Origin: Acidithiobacillus ferrianus
GTDB taxonomy: Bacteria > Pseudomonadota > Gammaproteobacteria > Acidithiobacillales > Acidithiobacillaceae
NCBI RefSeq assembly: GCF_010378095.1
Contig: NZ_WNJL01000030.1
Location: forward strand, 52,501-116,500
Length of the DNA: 64,000 bases
Direction: 5' to 3'
Part shown: piece after piece, positions 36,360-45,069 of the stretch
How positions within the stretch are numbered: the stretch's first letter is position 1
Layout of the letters: each line of letters opens with the position of its first letter
Notes under the pieces: generated by a model
Seen by the model: only the letters and a program-made list of their open reading frames with translations
Told to the model about the DNA's origin: nothing
The model's database searches: none
Made by a program: the position numbers and the translations under genes

Positions 36360-36996
36360 TGCAATGATTGCAATGCTCGGGGGATTTCAGGTGCTCCATC
36401 CGCAAGATATTGGCCCCGCAAGCTTCCACGAACGTAGCGTCATGGCTCGCAAACAGCGCTAACCCCTCCAGACCACGTAACCTGATGCGCTGGGCTAAGA
36501 TTTCTCGGGCATGATTGTCCAATCCATTGCTCGGCTCATCCAGCAGCATCACCTGCGGGTCGCCGATCCAGGCCGCGCTGAGCATGAATTTTTTCTGCGT
36601 ACCCAGCGACATGGCACTGAAACGGGTCTGCAGGTGCGGGTCCAGTCCGAATTGGGCGACCAATTCCAGAATATCCGACCCGACCCTGGTCTTCTTGGCC
36701 ATGGCGACAAAATCCAGCAGATCACACCCCGTCATGAAAGGATAGATAGGGCTTTCATCAGGCGCGTAGGACAACCCTTGACGCGCAGGCAACGGTGCCG
36801 TCTGGAGGCTGACGCCATTTATCCAGACCTCACCCGCGTCAGCCGCAATGGCCCCCGACAGGATGCCCAGCAGCGTGGACTTGCCGCTGCCGTTCGGCCC
36901 CTGCAGGGCATAAACGCCTGGAGCCAGTTCGCCACGGATACCCTGGAAAATCCGGCGCCAGCCAAAGGACTTGGTGATCCTCTCGAATCGCAACAT
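36328..36996 (-). CDS. ABC transporter ATP-binding protein
   Basis: A 222-residue ATPase with Walker A GPNGSGKST, a variant signature MSLGTQKK, Walker B VMLLDEPSNGLD and a switch His in FASHD. It follows a multi-spanning protein gene by 10 bases and presumably powers it. The last 15 residues, encoded by a palindrome, are unlike the family and suggest the end has been replaced. Confidence 0.88.
   Translation of the reverse strand: MLRFERITKSFGWRRIFQGIRGELAPGVYALQGPNGSGKSTLLGILSGAIAADAGEVWINGVSLQTAPLPARQGLSYAPDESPIYPFMTGCDLLDFVAMAKKTRVGSDILELVAQFGLDPHLQTRFSAMSLGTQKKFMLSAAWIGDPQVMLLDEPSNGLDNHAREILAQRIRLRGLEGLALFASHDATFVEACGANILRMEHLKSPEHCNHCNARETIQICY
36351..36381. repeat. 14-bp perfect palindrome at ABC / chorismate mutase junction
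   Basis: CCCGAGCATTGCAA (36351-36364) and TTGCAATGCTCGGG (36368-36381) pair perfectly around a TGA loop. It encodes the C-terminus of the ABC ATPase and covers the start of the short chorismate mutase-like frame. No T-run follows, so it is not a canonical terminator. Confidence 0.85.
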
Positions 36997-37006
36997 CGTC
37001 TTACTC

Positions 37007-38233
37007 CTATCGCACCACGGCCATCGCCGCGCCCGACCATGTACCGGCCAGAATGACCCCTAGCAAGACCGCTTGTCGTCCCCCATGCACCAGGGGCAAA
37101 CGCAACAAGGCCAATAGGGTGAAGTAGGCCAAGGCGAGTGCGAATGTCGTGTCGACAGATGCGTTGAGTTGGATCAACATCGGGGCCAGCAAAACGGCCA
37201 AGGGTAAGGCACCGAAAGCGGCGACAAAAGCCGTATCCTGCAGGGCCCAGAATCTCTTCGGCAGGGGGAGCGCATGGAGATAGGGCTGCACCGGTCGATG
37301 TGCGGACTGCAGGATACGATACAGGCCACTGGTGATCAGCGCGATGGCCGCCATGCCGAGAATGGCTGTGGGCAGGGCGCGAGCGTCGAACGCGAACTTC
37401 CGCATCAGCCAGTCTGCCACCAAGGCCAGGGCGAGAACGCTCGCCGTGCGCAACACTGTGCCTCCTGGATGCCGCACCCAAAGCACTTGCGCCTGGATAC
37501 GCCAGGCTGGAGACAAGAAGAAGAAAAGTCGCCGTTCACCGAGAGGCGATTGAGTCACTCGACGGCGGATCCACGTTTGGAGACTGGCCTGGAGGGGATG
37601 CCGCAAGACGAGAAACGACGCGCCGACCAGCACAGCGCCACCCAGAGCAAGCCAGCTTGCCGGATCGACCGGGCGGCTCAGGCTCCAACTCAGCAGGGCA
37701 TCAGCCAACCCGAAAGTGAAGAGTGCGGCAAGCTGTCGCTCCAGCGCGGCGAGTTCGGCCAGCAGCACCAATCCAGTCATCACGCATACGGTGGCCACCA
37801 GGAACGGGGTCGACGTTGCCCCGAGCAAACCAGTTGGCGCGACGACGACCAGCGCCACAACGGGGACCAGCAAGAGGCTGTTGGCGGGGAGGAGTACCGA
37901 CAGATCGACCCGGCGCCGCTGATTGACCGAGAGAGGCAGGGACCGCGCATAGACCATGAACGCGCCACCGTCGATGTGGCGGCGCTGCACCATGACCCAG
38001 GCCAGCGCAAGCCCCTGGATGGCCACGAGGCGCCACCAGTGCCATGCCACATCGTGGCCACCGTGCAGTGCGGCCAACAGGGGATAGCTCAGGCCCATTA
38101 ACAACTTGCCGACCGGCATCCCGCCGGGAACCAACGCGCCCGCCAGCACGAATACCTGCCAATGCCGCATCAGCACGCGGCCTGTAGCGCTGGCGTACCA
38201 GCGCAGACGCCACCGGGTCAGGTGACGATACAT
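37007..38233 (-). CDS. multi-spanning membrane protein, likely ABC-2-type permease
   Basis: A 408-residue protein with about 10-12 hydrophobic segments separated by short basic loops. I do not recognise a named family motif, but its position directly before the ABC ATPase and the two-repeat-like layout of helices make it the probable transmembrane partner. Cargo unknown. Confidence 0.68.
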   Translation of the reverse strand: MYRHLTRWRLRWYASATGRVLMRHWQVFVLAGALVPGGMPVGKLLMGLSYPLLAALHGGHDVAWHWWRLVAIQGLALAWVMVQRRHIDGGAFMVYARSLPLSVNQRRRVDLSVLLPANSLLLVPVVALVVVAPTGLLGATSTPFLVATVCVMTGLVLLAELAALERQLAALFTFGLADALLSWSLSRPVDPASWLALGGAVLVGASFLVLRHPLQASLQTWIRRRVTQSPLGERRLFFFLSPAWRIQAQVLWVRHPGGTVLRTASVLALALVADWLMRKFAFDARALPTAILGMAAIALITSGLYRILQSAHRPVQPYLHALPLPKRFWALQDTAFVAAFGALPLAVLLAPMLIQLNASVDTTFALALAYFTLLALLRLPLVHGGRQAVLLGVILAGTWSGAAMAVVR

Positions 38234-38333
38234 GCTGACCTACCGGATCGTAGCCAGATCTTTTGCATCATGGCGCCTCGGCAGCGTTTTCCCAATCCCC
38301 GCTTTACGCTGTGCAATGCGCGGTAACCCCTTG

Positions 38334-38807
38334 TCACTGAACGATTACATCAAACCCACATGATTCGTGTCCAAGCCCACCTATGCAGGTAACCTCCCGG
38401 ACATTCACCTTATTTTTGAATATGCCCTCGGCCACACCGGCAATCAGCCCACCCTCGAAAGAACATAGAGCGCGCCCGACAGGCTTCATCCCAGAACAGG
38501 TGACACATTCGTAAACATCAATATGTAATTGCCCCTTGTCATTTTCACCAGGCTTTATGACCCCTATTTTAAGCTGTTCGCATAACTCTACAAACTGACC
38601 CAGATCTTTTAATCCAAGGCTATGTCCAAGATGTTTTCCTGACAGGTATGCCGCCGCCGTTGCGCCAACACCGAACATATCCTCCAAAAGAATCAGGCGC
38701 ACCAACCTGAATAGCGCGATGGGTGCTTCGTCACCTAAAGTCGGACGCACTATTTTTGTCGCATTTGCAAAATCAACTTTTTCAAAACCGTTCGTTTCCG
38801 TGGTCAC
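38334..38807 (-). CDS. V4R (4-vinyl reductase) domain protein
   Basis: A 157-residue stand-alone V4R domain. The Cys-bearing core VYECVTCSGMKPVGRALC and CIGGLGHESCGF matches the predicted small-molecule and metal-binding domain seen in regulators and bacteriochlorophyll-related proteins. It starts with GTG after GGAGG, overlapping the stop of the preceding small ORF (GTGA). Role unknown. Confidence 0.82.
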   Translation of the reverse strand: MTTETNGFEKVDFANATKIVRPTLGDEAPIALFRLVRLILLEDMFGVGATAAAYLSGKHLGHSLGLKDLGQFVELCEQLKIGVIKPGENDKGQLHIDVYECVTCSGMKPVGRALCSFEGGLIAGVAEGIFKNKVNVREVTCIGGLGHESCGFDVIVQ

Positions 38808-39067
38808 GTGTTATCGCCTCCGTTCTCAGTGCTGTTCAGTGACAAAAAAGCTTCATCATCCACCTCGTCCAATAACAGCTCAACGCGACTCGCCGTGGCA
38901 GTTCGCGCGGACGGCATGAAATCGGGCCAACCGATACACAGCACACTGATCCCCTTGGAGGGCGCGCCTAGTACAGCCGGTTGATACAAGACAGGCAAGG
39001 TGTTCTCCTCTGCAACACCGTGCTGCCGGACAGTGAAGCCTGTGCTCGGGCTGTGAAATCTCTCCAC
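38804..39067 (-). CDS. small hypothetical protein upstream of V4R
   Basis: An 87-residue frame that overlaps the V4R start by 4 bases, suggesting translational coupling. The segment ISVLCIGWPDFMPSARTATA looks protein-like, but I do not recognise a family. It could be the tail of a truncated regulator rather than a complete gene. Confidence 0.4.
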   Translation of the reverse strand: MERFHSPSTGFTVRQHGVAEENTLPVLYQPAVLGAPSKGISVLCIGWPDFMPSARTATASRVELLLDEVDDEAFLSLNSTENGGDNT

Positions 39068-39227
39068 CTCCTACTGCAAGCCGATCTAGCAAGGCATCAT
39101 CGTTACTGGTTAAATAAATGGCACGATTCTATCAACATCCTACCGCATTGGCTTGCTTGCCATCGAGGCACGCGAGGCGTATGCCGGTAATCATGCTACC
39201 GCAACCCCCGGATGTCGGGTTCGTGGA

Positions 39228-39656
39228 TCAGCGGGTGGACCGCAACGATTTGACGAAGTGATAGCCGACGATCTGGTAACTGTTGCGCTGATAGAACCTG
39301 TGCGCCGGATGGTTGGTGACGTAAGCATCCAACACCATGATTTCGCAGCCCTCCTGGTGCGCGTAGCGCTCTACCCAATCCATGAGCTGTTGACCGATAC
39401 CGGCACCGCGATACCGCGAGTCGACGATCACGTTGTCGACGTCCAGATAGCGTCCACACCAGAAACGCACTCCCAGCCAGATGCCCGCCACACCGATACA
39501 GCAATCATCCACAAAAGCGGCAGCGCATTGATATCCTTGCGCGGTCATATCCTGAAGTCTTTGCGCGAGCACATCCGATAGCACGCCAGGATTGAGCTCC
39601 TGTACCAGCGGTAAGATCATAGCCAGTTCATCCTTCGCTAACAATCGAATCACCAT
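39228..39656 (-). CDS. GNAT family N-acetyltransferase
   Basis: A 142-residue GNAT protein with motif A VDNVIVDSRYRGAGIGQQLM and the later AHRFYQRNSYQIVGYHF element. The ATG at 39656 gives MVIRLLAKDE; an ATG at 39689 overlaps the stop of a DJ-1-type fragment. It is the last of a leftward string including paiB. Confidence 0.82.
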   Translation of the reverse strand: MVIRLLAKDELAMILPLVQELNPGVLSDVLAQRLQDMTAQGYQCAAAFVDDCCIGVAGIWLGVRFWCGRYLDVDNVIVDSRYRGAGIGQQLMDWVERYAHQEGCEIMVLDAYVTNHPAHRFYQRNSYQIVGYHFVKSLRSTR

Positions 39657-39685
39657 CTCGGGTAGCAATGGTCCACGCTCCGCAA

Positions 39686-39781
39686 TCATCCCTCGTGCAG
39701 TGCCAAAAAAATCTCATAAGGGCCCGCCAGATCCAGCAGTTGAATACCCGGGAACACCAGAAGACCCACGGTAATCGTCAT
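39686..39781 (-). pseudogene. DJ-1/PfpI family N-terminal fragment
   Basis: Thirty-one codons from ATG 39781 to TGA 39688 encode TVGLLVFPGIQLLDLAGPYE, a near-perfect DJ-1/PfpI (often AraC-fused) beginning, then stop. The rest of the protein, including the nucleophilic Cys, is gone. The start overlaps the paiB stop and the end abuts the GNAT frame. Confidence 0.72.
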
Positions 39782-40437
39782 TCGGAATGGTCCTTTTTGT
39801 CGTCTTTCAGGCTGGTCAGAACGTATTCGGCCATGGCCCCGGAGTCAGGCTGTTTTTGCTGCTCCAGGTGCGCGACGACGCTGTCACGGTTGCAAAGCGG
39901 CTGGTTCTGGCTGACCTTCCACTTGCCCATCCAGCGGGAGACAGGAATTTCTATGCCCACCACCTGCCGGATGAGCCGCTCCGTAAAGTCCTGGGGCGCA
40001 TCATCCACCTGCCAGGGCAGGGTAAAGCCACTCTCCTGCTGCGCGGTCAAGGCGACCATCTGTTGCCGTACCCAATCGGGATCGTCTCTGACCTGCAACG
40101 GCCCGTAAGCATGGACGACGGCATAGTTCCACGTAGGCACCACCTTGCCGGTTTCCACCTTGGTCGCGTACCACGAGGGGCTGATGTAGTGTTGCGGCCC
40201 CTGAAAGATGACCAGCACCTCGTCGTCCGGGGGCGCCTCTCGCCACAGGGGATTGGCGCGTGCCACATGTCCCTGCAGCACCGGTTGCGGTCCTTCACCA
40301 GGTACGAGGTACAAGGGAATAGGATTCGCCTCCAGCCCGTTACCACCCATACTGACCAGTGTCGCGAGGGGATAACGCTGAATCAGTGCCCGCAGGATTT
40401 CCGGGCGGTTTTCTGCAAATGGCTCAGGACAATACAA
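39778..40437 (-). CDS. FMN-binding negative regulator (PaiB-like)
   Basis: A 219-residue PaiB-family protein with YCPEPFAENRPE at the start, GHVARANPLW, the central FQGPQHYISPSWYATK and VPTWNYAVVHAYGP. TTG at 40437 is chosen because AGGAGG lies exactly 6 bases before it. In Bacillus, PaiB acts with a GNAT partner (PaiA), and a GNAT gene is indeed nearby downstream. Confidence 0.87.
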   Translation of the reverse strand: MYCPEPFAENRPEILRALIQRYPLATLVSMGGNGLEANPIPLYLVPGEGPQPVLQGHVARANPLWREAPPDDEVLVIFQGPQHYISPSWYATKVETGKVVPTWNYAVVHAYGPLQVRDDPDWVRQQMVALTAQQESGFTLPWQVDDAPQDFTERLIRQVVGIEIPVSRWMGKWKVSQNQPLCNRDSVVAHLEQQKQPDSGAMAEYVLTSLKDDKKDHSE

Positions 40438-40450
40438 GTTCGGCCTCCTG

Positions 40451-41097
40451 TCATTCCATGTTCGGCGCTGCAGACTCACTTATGCACAAATCCGCAGCGG
40501 GCGGACAGGCGTCAATAGGATGGCTCCGATACTGCGATATGTTTTGCAGCTTCCCCATGGCGGCGAGCAAGTCTGACCAAGGCTCTGCCCAAACCTCCGG
40601 ATAGGTCTGCTCGCCGTTATAAATAGTCGGAAAGGCCAGGTTTTCTTGTCCGGGCGTAAATTCGCAGTGGATCCCGGGCTTGCTGTTGCCACGCGCATCA
40701 CAACGGTACCAGCCCTGGTCATCCAGCCAGACCGCGGTAAAGCCGTGTGTGCAGTAGGGCGGATTGGGGCCATCCAGCGTTAGTCGTTGATAACAGAATC
40801 CCGCAGGGATTTGGTTGGCGCGCCATAAGGCCACGAGCAGATGACTTTTCGCGGTGCATAGGCCAGTGCCTTGCTGCAACACATCCGACGCTGCGCAGGT
40901 CACTTCTTCCCGGTGGAAATCCATGCTGTGTTCGATGTGATCGCGTACCATTCGAAGCAATGCCTGGCGGTTGCCGTTGGATCGTCGGAAGACAGCGCGG
41001 ACGCCAACTTGCGGATATCGGCATGCGTATAATCTACGGTGGCGCTTTCCATCAGGAAATGCGGCGACGGCTGGGTGTCGAATTTTGCGGGTTTCAT
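40451..41097 (-). pseudogene. transglutaminase-like paralogue broken by a one-base frameshift
   Basis: The first frame encodes FLMESATVDYTHADIRKLAS up to HCFEW, then the homology continues one base out of phase as VRDHIEHSMDFHREEV and the rest, with the Cys (TGLCTAKS), His (CTHGFTAVW) and Asp (CDARGN) all preserved. Loss of one G in a TGGG run near 40950 explains the shift. The intact copy is at 22654-23295. Confidence 0.85.
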
Positions 41098-41180
41098 ATG
41101 CAACTCCTATTCAATCTCGGAATATGGGTTATGGAACCCATTTTCTTTTTAGAGGTTACTATCTAACTATGGGGCCTTCT

Positions 41181-41200
41181 ACCTGTCAAAGTTGACAGGG
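41181..41200. promoter_or_regulatory. lux-box-like palindrome upstream of the second transglutaminase locus
   Basis: ACCTGTCAAAGTTGACAGGG contains perfect arms CCTGTCAA/TTGACAGG around AG. It shares 16 of 20 bases with the site at 24708-24727, plus the following GGTGAT. A GATAGT -10 candidate lies about 18 bases downstream on the minus strand, as at the first site. Confidence 0.55.
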
Positions 41201-41231
41201 GTGATTGATCCGGTGAAAAGGCGCACTTCGG

Positions 41232-42443
41232 TTAATCCACAGTAGGCTGCGCGGTGACCGTGCCACTGGCACTCATGCCCGCATACCGCAGTACCACCAC
41301 CAGTGCCGCTACATAGAGAATCGCCAGGACATACCACATGGCCCGATACCCCCAGATTTCCACAATCATGCCGAACACGGGCATCCAAAGCGCGATTGAC
41401 AGACCGGTTACGGCGCTCATGATACCCATAGCCCGTCCTTTCTGATGATGACCGACAAGACTCGCTGCCCATTGAAAGGGTAATGCGTTATAACCAACTA
41501 TTCCGATCCCAAGAATAAAAGAAAAACAGAGTATGTCCCGTACCACAGGATGATCGGGAAAACAGCCCCAAATTATCATCGTCAGTGCGCCGATCATCAA
41601 AATGGTGGAAAAAACGTACTTCAGCGATACAATACCGTCGACCAGAAACCCCGCTACAATCCGGGCTAAAAATCCGCCGGCCAGGAACAGTCCAAACAGG
41701 ACACCACCGATCCAAGCTGCGTGAACGGCGAGCGTGTGCAGATAAAAGAGGCCAAAAACCAGGACAGAAAACTGTCCGGCCCCCAGAAGGAAGGCGACCA
41801 AGCCAACAGGCCACAATATCCGCAAGGAAGCATGGAATGTAGCCTCCTTTGAGAGGTTCACTGAAGAAGTTGAAGGCGCTCGCCGTACCGCAATCAGTAA
41901 AAGCAGCGTCATTCCACAAATCAATACACCCATTCCGCCCAGAACAGGAAACAATCCCGCAACGATCAGTAACGGAAACACGGTACCCGCTACGATGCCC
42001 CCCAAGGGAATGACACTTTGGCGAATCCCCAATAGTTTCCCTACTTGATGGGCCGGATAGTCGTGTGTGATGGCATAAAGGCCCAGGATCGAAAAAACCG
42101 GTAACACCATACCCAATATCAGCATGGACCCTAGCAGAACGGGGTAGCCAACGATCCACTTCTTCGCGAAACCCAATAACAGTAATGCCGATAATAAGCC
42201 AATCCAGGGAAGATGGCGGCCATTGATCCGATCAAGACTCGCCCCCATGGCCAAACCACCCAGGACGCTTCCGAATGCCTTAACAGAGATCAACGTGCTG
42301 ACTTGCAACGCGTCTAAATGGTAGGCTGCCGCAAATGCGGGCGCCAGTATCGCCATACCTTGAAGATAAAATGCCGCAAGGAACTGAACAATCAACAGTG
42401 CGGCTAGAGATAGCCATTGTGGGAGAGTCAGGTTTAATGGCAA
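41232..42443 (-). CDS. MFS transporter
   Basis: A 403-residue protein with 12 hydrophobic segments; the loop MGASLDRINGRHL between helices 2 and 3 fits the major facilitator signature. It follows a PEBP-like gene by 9 bases in the same direction. Substrate unknown; the surrounding efflux gene suggests export. Confidence 0.85.
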   Translation of the reverse strand: MPLNLTLPQWLSLAALLIVQFLAAFYLQGMAILAPAFAAAYHLDALQVSTLISVKAFGSVLGGLAMGASLDRINGRHLPWIGLLSALLLLGFAKKWIVGYPVLLGSMLILGMVLPVFSILGLYAITHDYPAHQVGKLLGIRQSVIPLGGIVAGTVFPLLIVAGLFPVLGGMGVLICGMTLLLLIAVRRAPSTSSVNLSKEATFHASLRILWPVGLVAFLLGAGQFSVLVFGLFYLHTLAVHAAWIGGVLFGLFLAGGFLARIVAGFLVDGIVSLKYVFSTILMIGALTMIIWGCFPDHPVVRDILCFSFILGIGIVGYNALPFQWAASLVGHHQKGRAMGIMSAVTGLSIALWMPVFGMIVEIWGYRAMWYVLAILYVAALVVVLRYAGMSASGTVTAQPTVD

Positions 42444-42452
42444 GGTTATTTC

Positions 42453-43031
42453 CTATTTCTCATACACTCCCACCAGACAGCCTTTCGCTAAGACATGCCC
42501 CGTCATGGCCTTTATCATTTCTTTATGCTTGGGTGGCCCAGGAAATCTTGGCAGGAGCTTATCCAAAGCAAACACCTGGAAGTAATAGTGGTGCGGACCA
42601 TGCCCTGCAATTGGACCCGGCCCAATGTAGGCGGGCTTTCCCAAAGTATTTCTACCCACACTCAGGCCATGCTGCGACCCATTTTCCATGGTGACAGGCA
42701 TCGTTGGAATGTCGCCTTCCTGCAGACCAGCACTGTGCTTTGTCACGTCTGCGATATTGTATGCGATGCCATGTACGAATGGCATGGGTAACGGCACGTC
42801 AGAGTCTTCGATAATGACCACAATACTCTTTGCCCCAACGGGCAGGTTATGCCACTCCAGGGGCGGGGATATGTTTTCTCCAAACTGGGTATATTTCTCT
42901 GGAAGCCAACCATTTTCTTGAAAAGCCATGCTGGAAATAGTCAGGGAGTCCGGTACATTATTCAGGCAGCCATTATTTATCGCCAACCGCTTGGTCCCCG
43001 CGCGAATGTGCCGCAATAGTTTTCCAATCAT
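42453..43031 (-). CDS. YbhB/YbcL-type PEBP (Raf kinase inhibitor-like) protein
   Basis: A 192-residue PEBP-family protein. Ligand-site segments are VVIIEDSDVPLPMPFVHGIA and the later GPGPIAGHGPHHYYFQVFAL. Bacterial members are often cytosolic or periplasmic proteins of unknown function; no signal peptide is clear here. It lies between an SMR and an MFS gene. Confidence 0.88.
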   Translation of the reverse strand: MIGKLLRHIRAGTKRLAINNGCLNNVPDSLTISSMAFQENGWLPEKYTQFGENISPPLEWHNLPVGAKSIVVIIEDSDVPLPMPFVHGIAYNIADVTKHSAGLQEGDIPTMPVTMENGSQHGLSVGRNTLGKPAYIGPGPIAGHGPHHYYFQVFALDKLLPRFPGPPKHKEMIKAMTGHVLAKGCLVGVYEK

Positions 43032-43070
43032 GGTCGCATTTCCTGGTGCCCACCCATCTAAGTACGCCGC

Positions 43071-43400
43071 TTAGTGTGCCGCTGTTTTGGAAAAAATGTG
43101 GAGCACTATCACGCCAGCGACAATGAGCGCGATACCGATGAGGGATGCCACATTAAGAGGCTGACGGTAAACAACCCAACCAACCAGTATAATCAAGGCA
43201 ACACCGACACCAGACCAGATAGCGTAGGCCACACCAAGCTGGATGGTGCGTAGCGCAAGCGAAAGAAAGTAGAACGCTGACGTATATCCGGCCACAACAA
43301 GAAGCGATGGTCCCCAACGGGTAAAGCCATTTGCTGCCTTGAGTGCGGAAGTTGCAACAACCTCGGACACGATTGCTATTGCCAGATATAACCAGTGCAT
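43071..43400 (-). CDS. SMR family multidrug efflux protein (EmrE-like)
   Basis: A 109-residue four-helix transporter with the essential membrane Glu in IVSEVVATSALK and the LAYAIWSG-type helix 3 (GVAYAIWSGVG). Works as a dimer exchanging protons for lipophilic cations. It begins 7 bases after an attC-like site, as expected for an integron cassette. A relic of a second copy lies at 23398-23517. Confidence 0.93.
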   Translation of the reverse strand: MHWLYLAIAIVSEVVATSALKAANGFTRWGPSLLVVAGYTSAFYFLSLALRTIQLGVAYAIWSGVGVALIILVGWVVYRQPLNVASLIGIALIVAGVIVLHIFSKTAAH

Positions 43401-43406
43401 ATTTCT

Positions 43407-43472
43407 CGTTAACTCCGTAAAGATAAGGGGCGCGCCGTTTTTGGCGTGTACCTCTCGACCATAGTATTAAGC
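43407..43472 (-). repeat. attC-like site (cassette boundary) before SMR
   Basis: Read leftward it runs from GCTTAAT at the methyltransferase stop, through TCGAGAGGTACACGCC, a short A-rich loop and CGGCGCGCCCCTTA, to GTTAACG. The paired inner arms and degenerate 7-base ends match attC architecture. Its inner arms are clearly related to those of the site at 44164-44221. Confidence 0.6.
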
Positions 43473-44150
43473 AGGCTTTATGACCAGTATTTCATTGCCG
43501 CCTCGCTGAAACTCGTAGGGTACGCGCTTAATCTCTACGCCGAAACCATTTTTTTCAAAGTGTTCGCTCACAAAATGGAGGTAAGGTGATGGAGTTCCGT
43601 CAAGCGTAAGCAGAGGGAACACTCTCACTTCGCGAGATACACGTAACATTTCCTGGAGAGCGTGAAGATGGAACTCTGCGGACAAGTGGGCGCTATACAA
43701 GAACAGGAAGTGGGACGATAGGGCGATGTCGTATTGCCCGTTCTCGAAAGGCAATGACGGCAACTCGCCTGCGATGTATCGCCCTTCCTGTTTTCCTGCA
43801 TCGAAGTCGGCGAGGAAATTTTCCATCGCGGACATGCGAATACTCCCCAGTTGTTCAACCGATGGAATGGTTTCCCAAACGTAGTCGCCCTGGTTCTTGC
43901 GCGTCTGGGTCATCACGATGTCGTATGCTTCGGCGACGCGAGTTCTGATTTGCGCAGCGTCAAAAGCATAGATAGGGTCTACTGAGACGATGCTTCCACC
44001 GCATTTTGTCAACAAAGAATTGAATGCGGCAGGGCCATCTCCACAGCCGAGAATGCGAAGCGTTAAATCATCCTCAGAGAGGCCGAACATACTGACGTAT
44101 TCGTCATACGAACGTCCCCACGGTACAACTTTATCCAACGTAAATCCCAT
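43467..44150 (-). CDS. SAM-dependent methyltransferase
   Basis: A 227-residue class I methyltransferase with the SAM-binding motif I LRILGCGDGPAAFN, acidic motif II end SVDPIY and a later FENGQYDIALSS motif. The ATG at 44150 follows an attC-like site by 13 bases; the longer frame runs through that site and is rejected. Substrate unknown. Confidence 0.82.
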   Translation of the reverse strand: MGFTLDKVVPWGRSYDEYVSMFGLSEDDLTLRILGCGDGPAAFNSLLTKCGGSIVSVDPIYAFDAAQIRTRVAEAYDIVMTQTRKNQGDYVWETIPSVEQLGSIRMSAMENFLADFDAGKQEGRYIAGELPSLPFENGQYDIALSSHFLFLYSAHLSAEFHLHALQEMLRVSREVRVFPLLTLDGTPSPYLHFVSEHFEKNGFGVEIKRVPYEFQRGGNEILVIKPA

Positions 44151-44163
44151 AGGTTGCCTGCCT

Positions 44164-44221
44164 GCCTTAGCGTAAGGGGTGCGCCGCTTTCTGGGCGTCC
44201 CTCTCGATGGAAATGTTGGGC
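44164..44221 (-). repeat. attC-like site between hydrolase and methyltransferase
   Basis: Read leftward: GCCCAAC (44221-44215), CATCGAGAGGGACGCC, a 6-base loop, GCGGCGCACCCCTTA and a degenerate right end CGCTAAGGC (44172-44164). The left end fits the attC RYYYAAC consensus, and the inner arms are imperfect complements. This 58-base element follows the hydrolase stop by 37 bases. Confidence 0.65.
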
Positions 44222-44257
44222 GAGAGCCCCGCACAATGAGTGAACCAGCGAATGAAC

Positions 44258-45037
44258 TCAAAGGACATGCAAGAACTCCCGCACAATGTCCGCAAAGCCA
44301 CTTGGATTGTCCTGATGGACTACGTGCCCCCCGTCAAGCGTAACGAGACGAGTATTGGGCCGTCGCGCCGCCATTTGCCCGCAGTGATCTTGCGTCGTAA
44401 TCCGGCTCTCCTTACCCCGGACCAAGAGAGCCGGGCATTTAGTCGCGAGCCAGTCGGCCCAGTGGTCACCATTGAGTTGAAGCTGTGATTCAAGCATCTC
44501 GCGAGGTTCGAACGCAAGCCGCCAGCCGTTTGTGGTAGCGCGGAAGGAATCCAGGAGGTATGGCGCCAGCCGTTGCCCGATGCGTTCTTCGAGCGCTTCA
44601 CGGCTTGGAAAGATACCCTCCCAGGCTAACACAAACGAAGCGTCAGCATCCGGAGCGGCGCCAATGTCTTCAATGACGACTGCCTTTACACGCTCGGGAT
44701 ACCACGCAGCGAACTGGTAGGCGTTTACGCCGCCGAGCGAGTTACCCAGTAGGACGGCTTTGTCTACCTCAAGGTGCTCGACCAGCGCGGCCACATCGCC
44801 TATATAGTCTTTGCGGGTATAACTCAGCGCGTGGTCAGAATAACCGTGTCCGCGTTGGTCCATGGCGATGACGCGCCACTCGGGCGATAGTGCAGCTGCA
44901 AGCCGGGTGTAGGTGGCGCCTTCCATCCAAAGCGCGTGGAGGGCAATCAGTGTCTGGCCCTCCCCACCTGTATCAAGGTATGACAGCGTCAGGTCGTCGT
45001 GGTGAAATTGACTTCTTGTCATGCGTGTAGGGGGCAT
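44258..45037 (-). CDS. alpha/beta hydrolase
   Basis: A 259-residue hydrolase with oxyanion segment IALHALWMEG, nucleophile elbow LGNSLGG, acid in RGKESR/ITTQD and His in LDGGHVVHQDN. The ATG at 45037 has AGGAAAAGG upstream and follows an attC-like GTTGGGC by 32 bases; the open frame to 45232 crosses that site. Cassette-borne hydrolase of unknown substrate. Confidence 0.82.
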   Translation of the reverse strand: MPPTRMTRSQFHHDDLTLSYLDTGGEGQTLIALHALWMEGATYTRLAAALSPEWRVIAMDQRGHGYSDHALSYTRKDYIGDVAALVEHLEVDKAVLLGNSLGGVNAYQFAAWYPERVKAVVIEDIGAAPDADASFVLAWEGIFPSREALEERIGQRLAPYLLDSFRATTNGWRLAFEPREMLESQLQLNGDHWADWLATKCPALLVRGKESRITTQDHCGQMAARRPNTRLVTLDGGHVVHQDNPSGFADIVREFLHVL

Positions 45038-45069
45038 CGCCTTTTCCTCGCGAGGGTTACTACTGAGCT

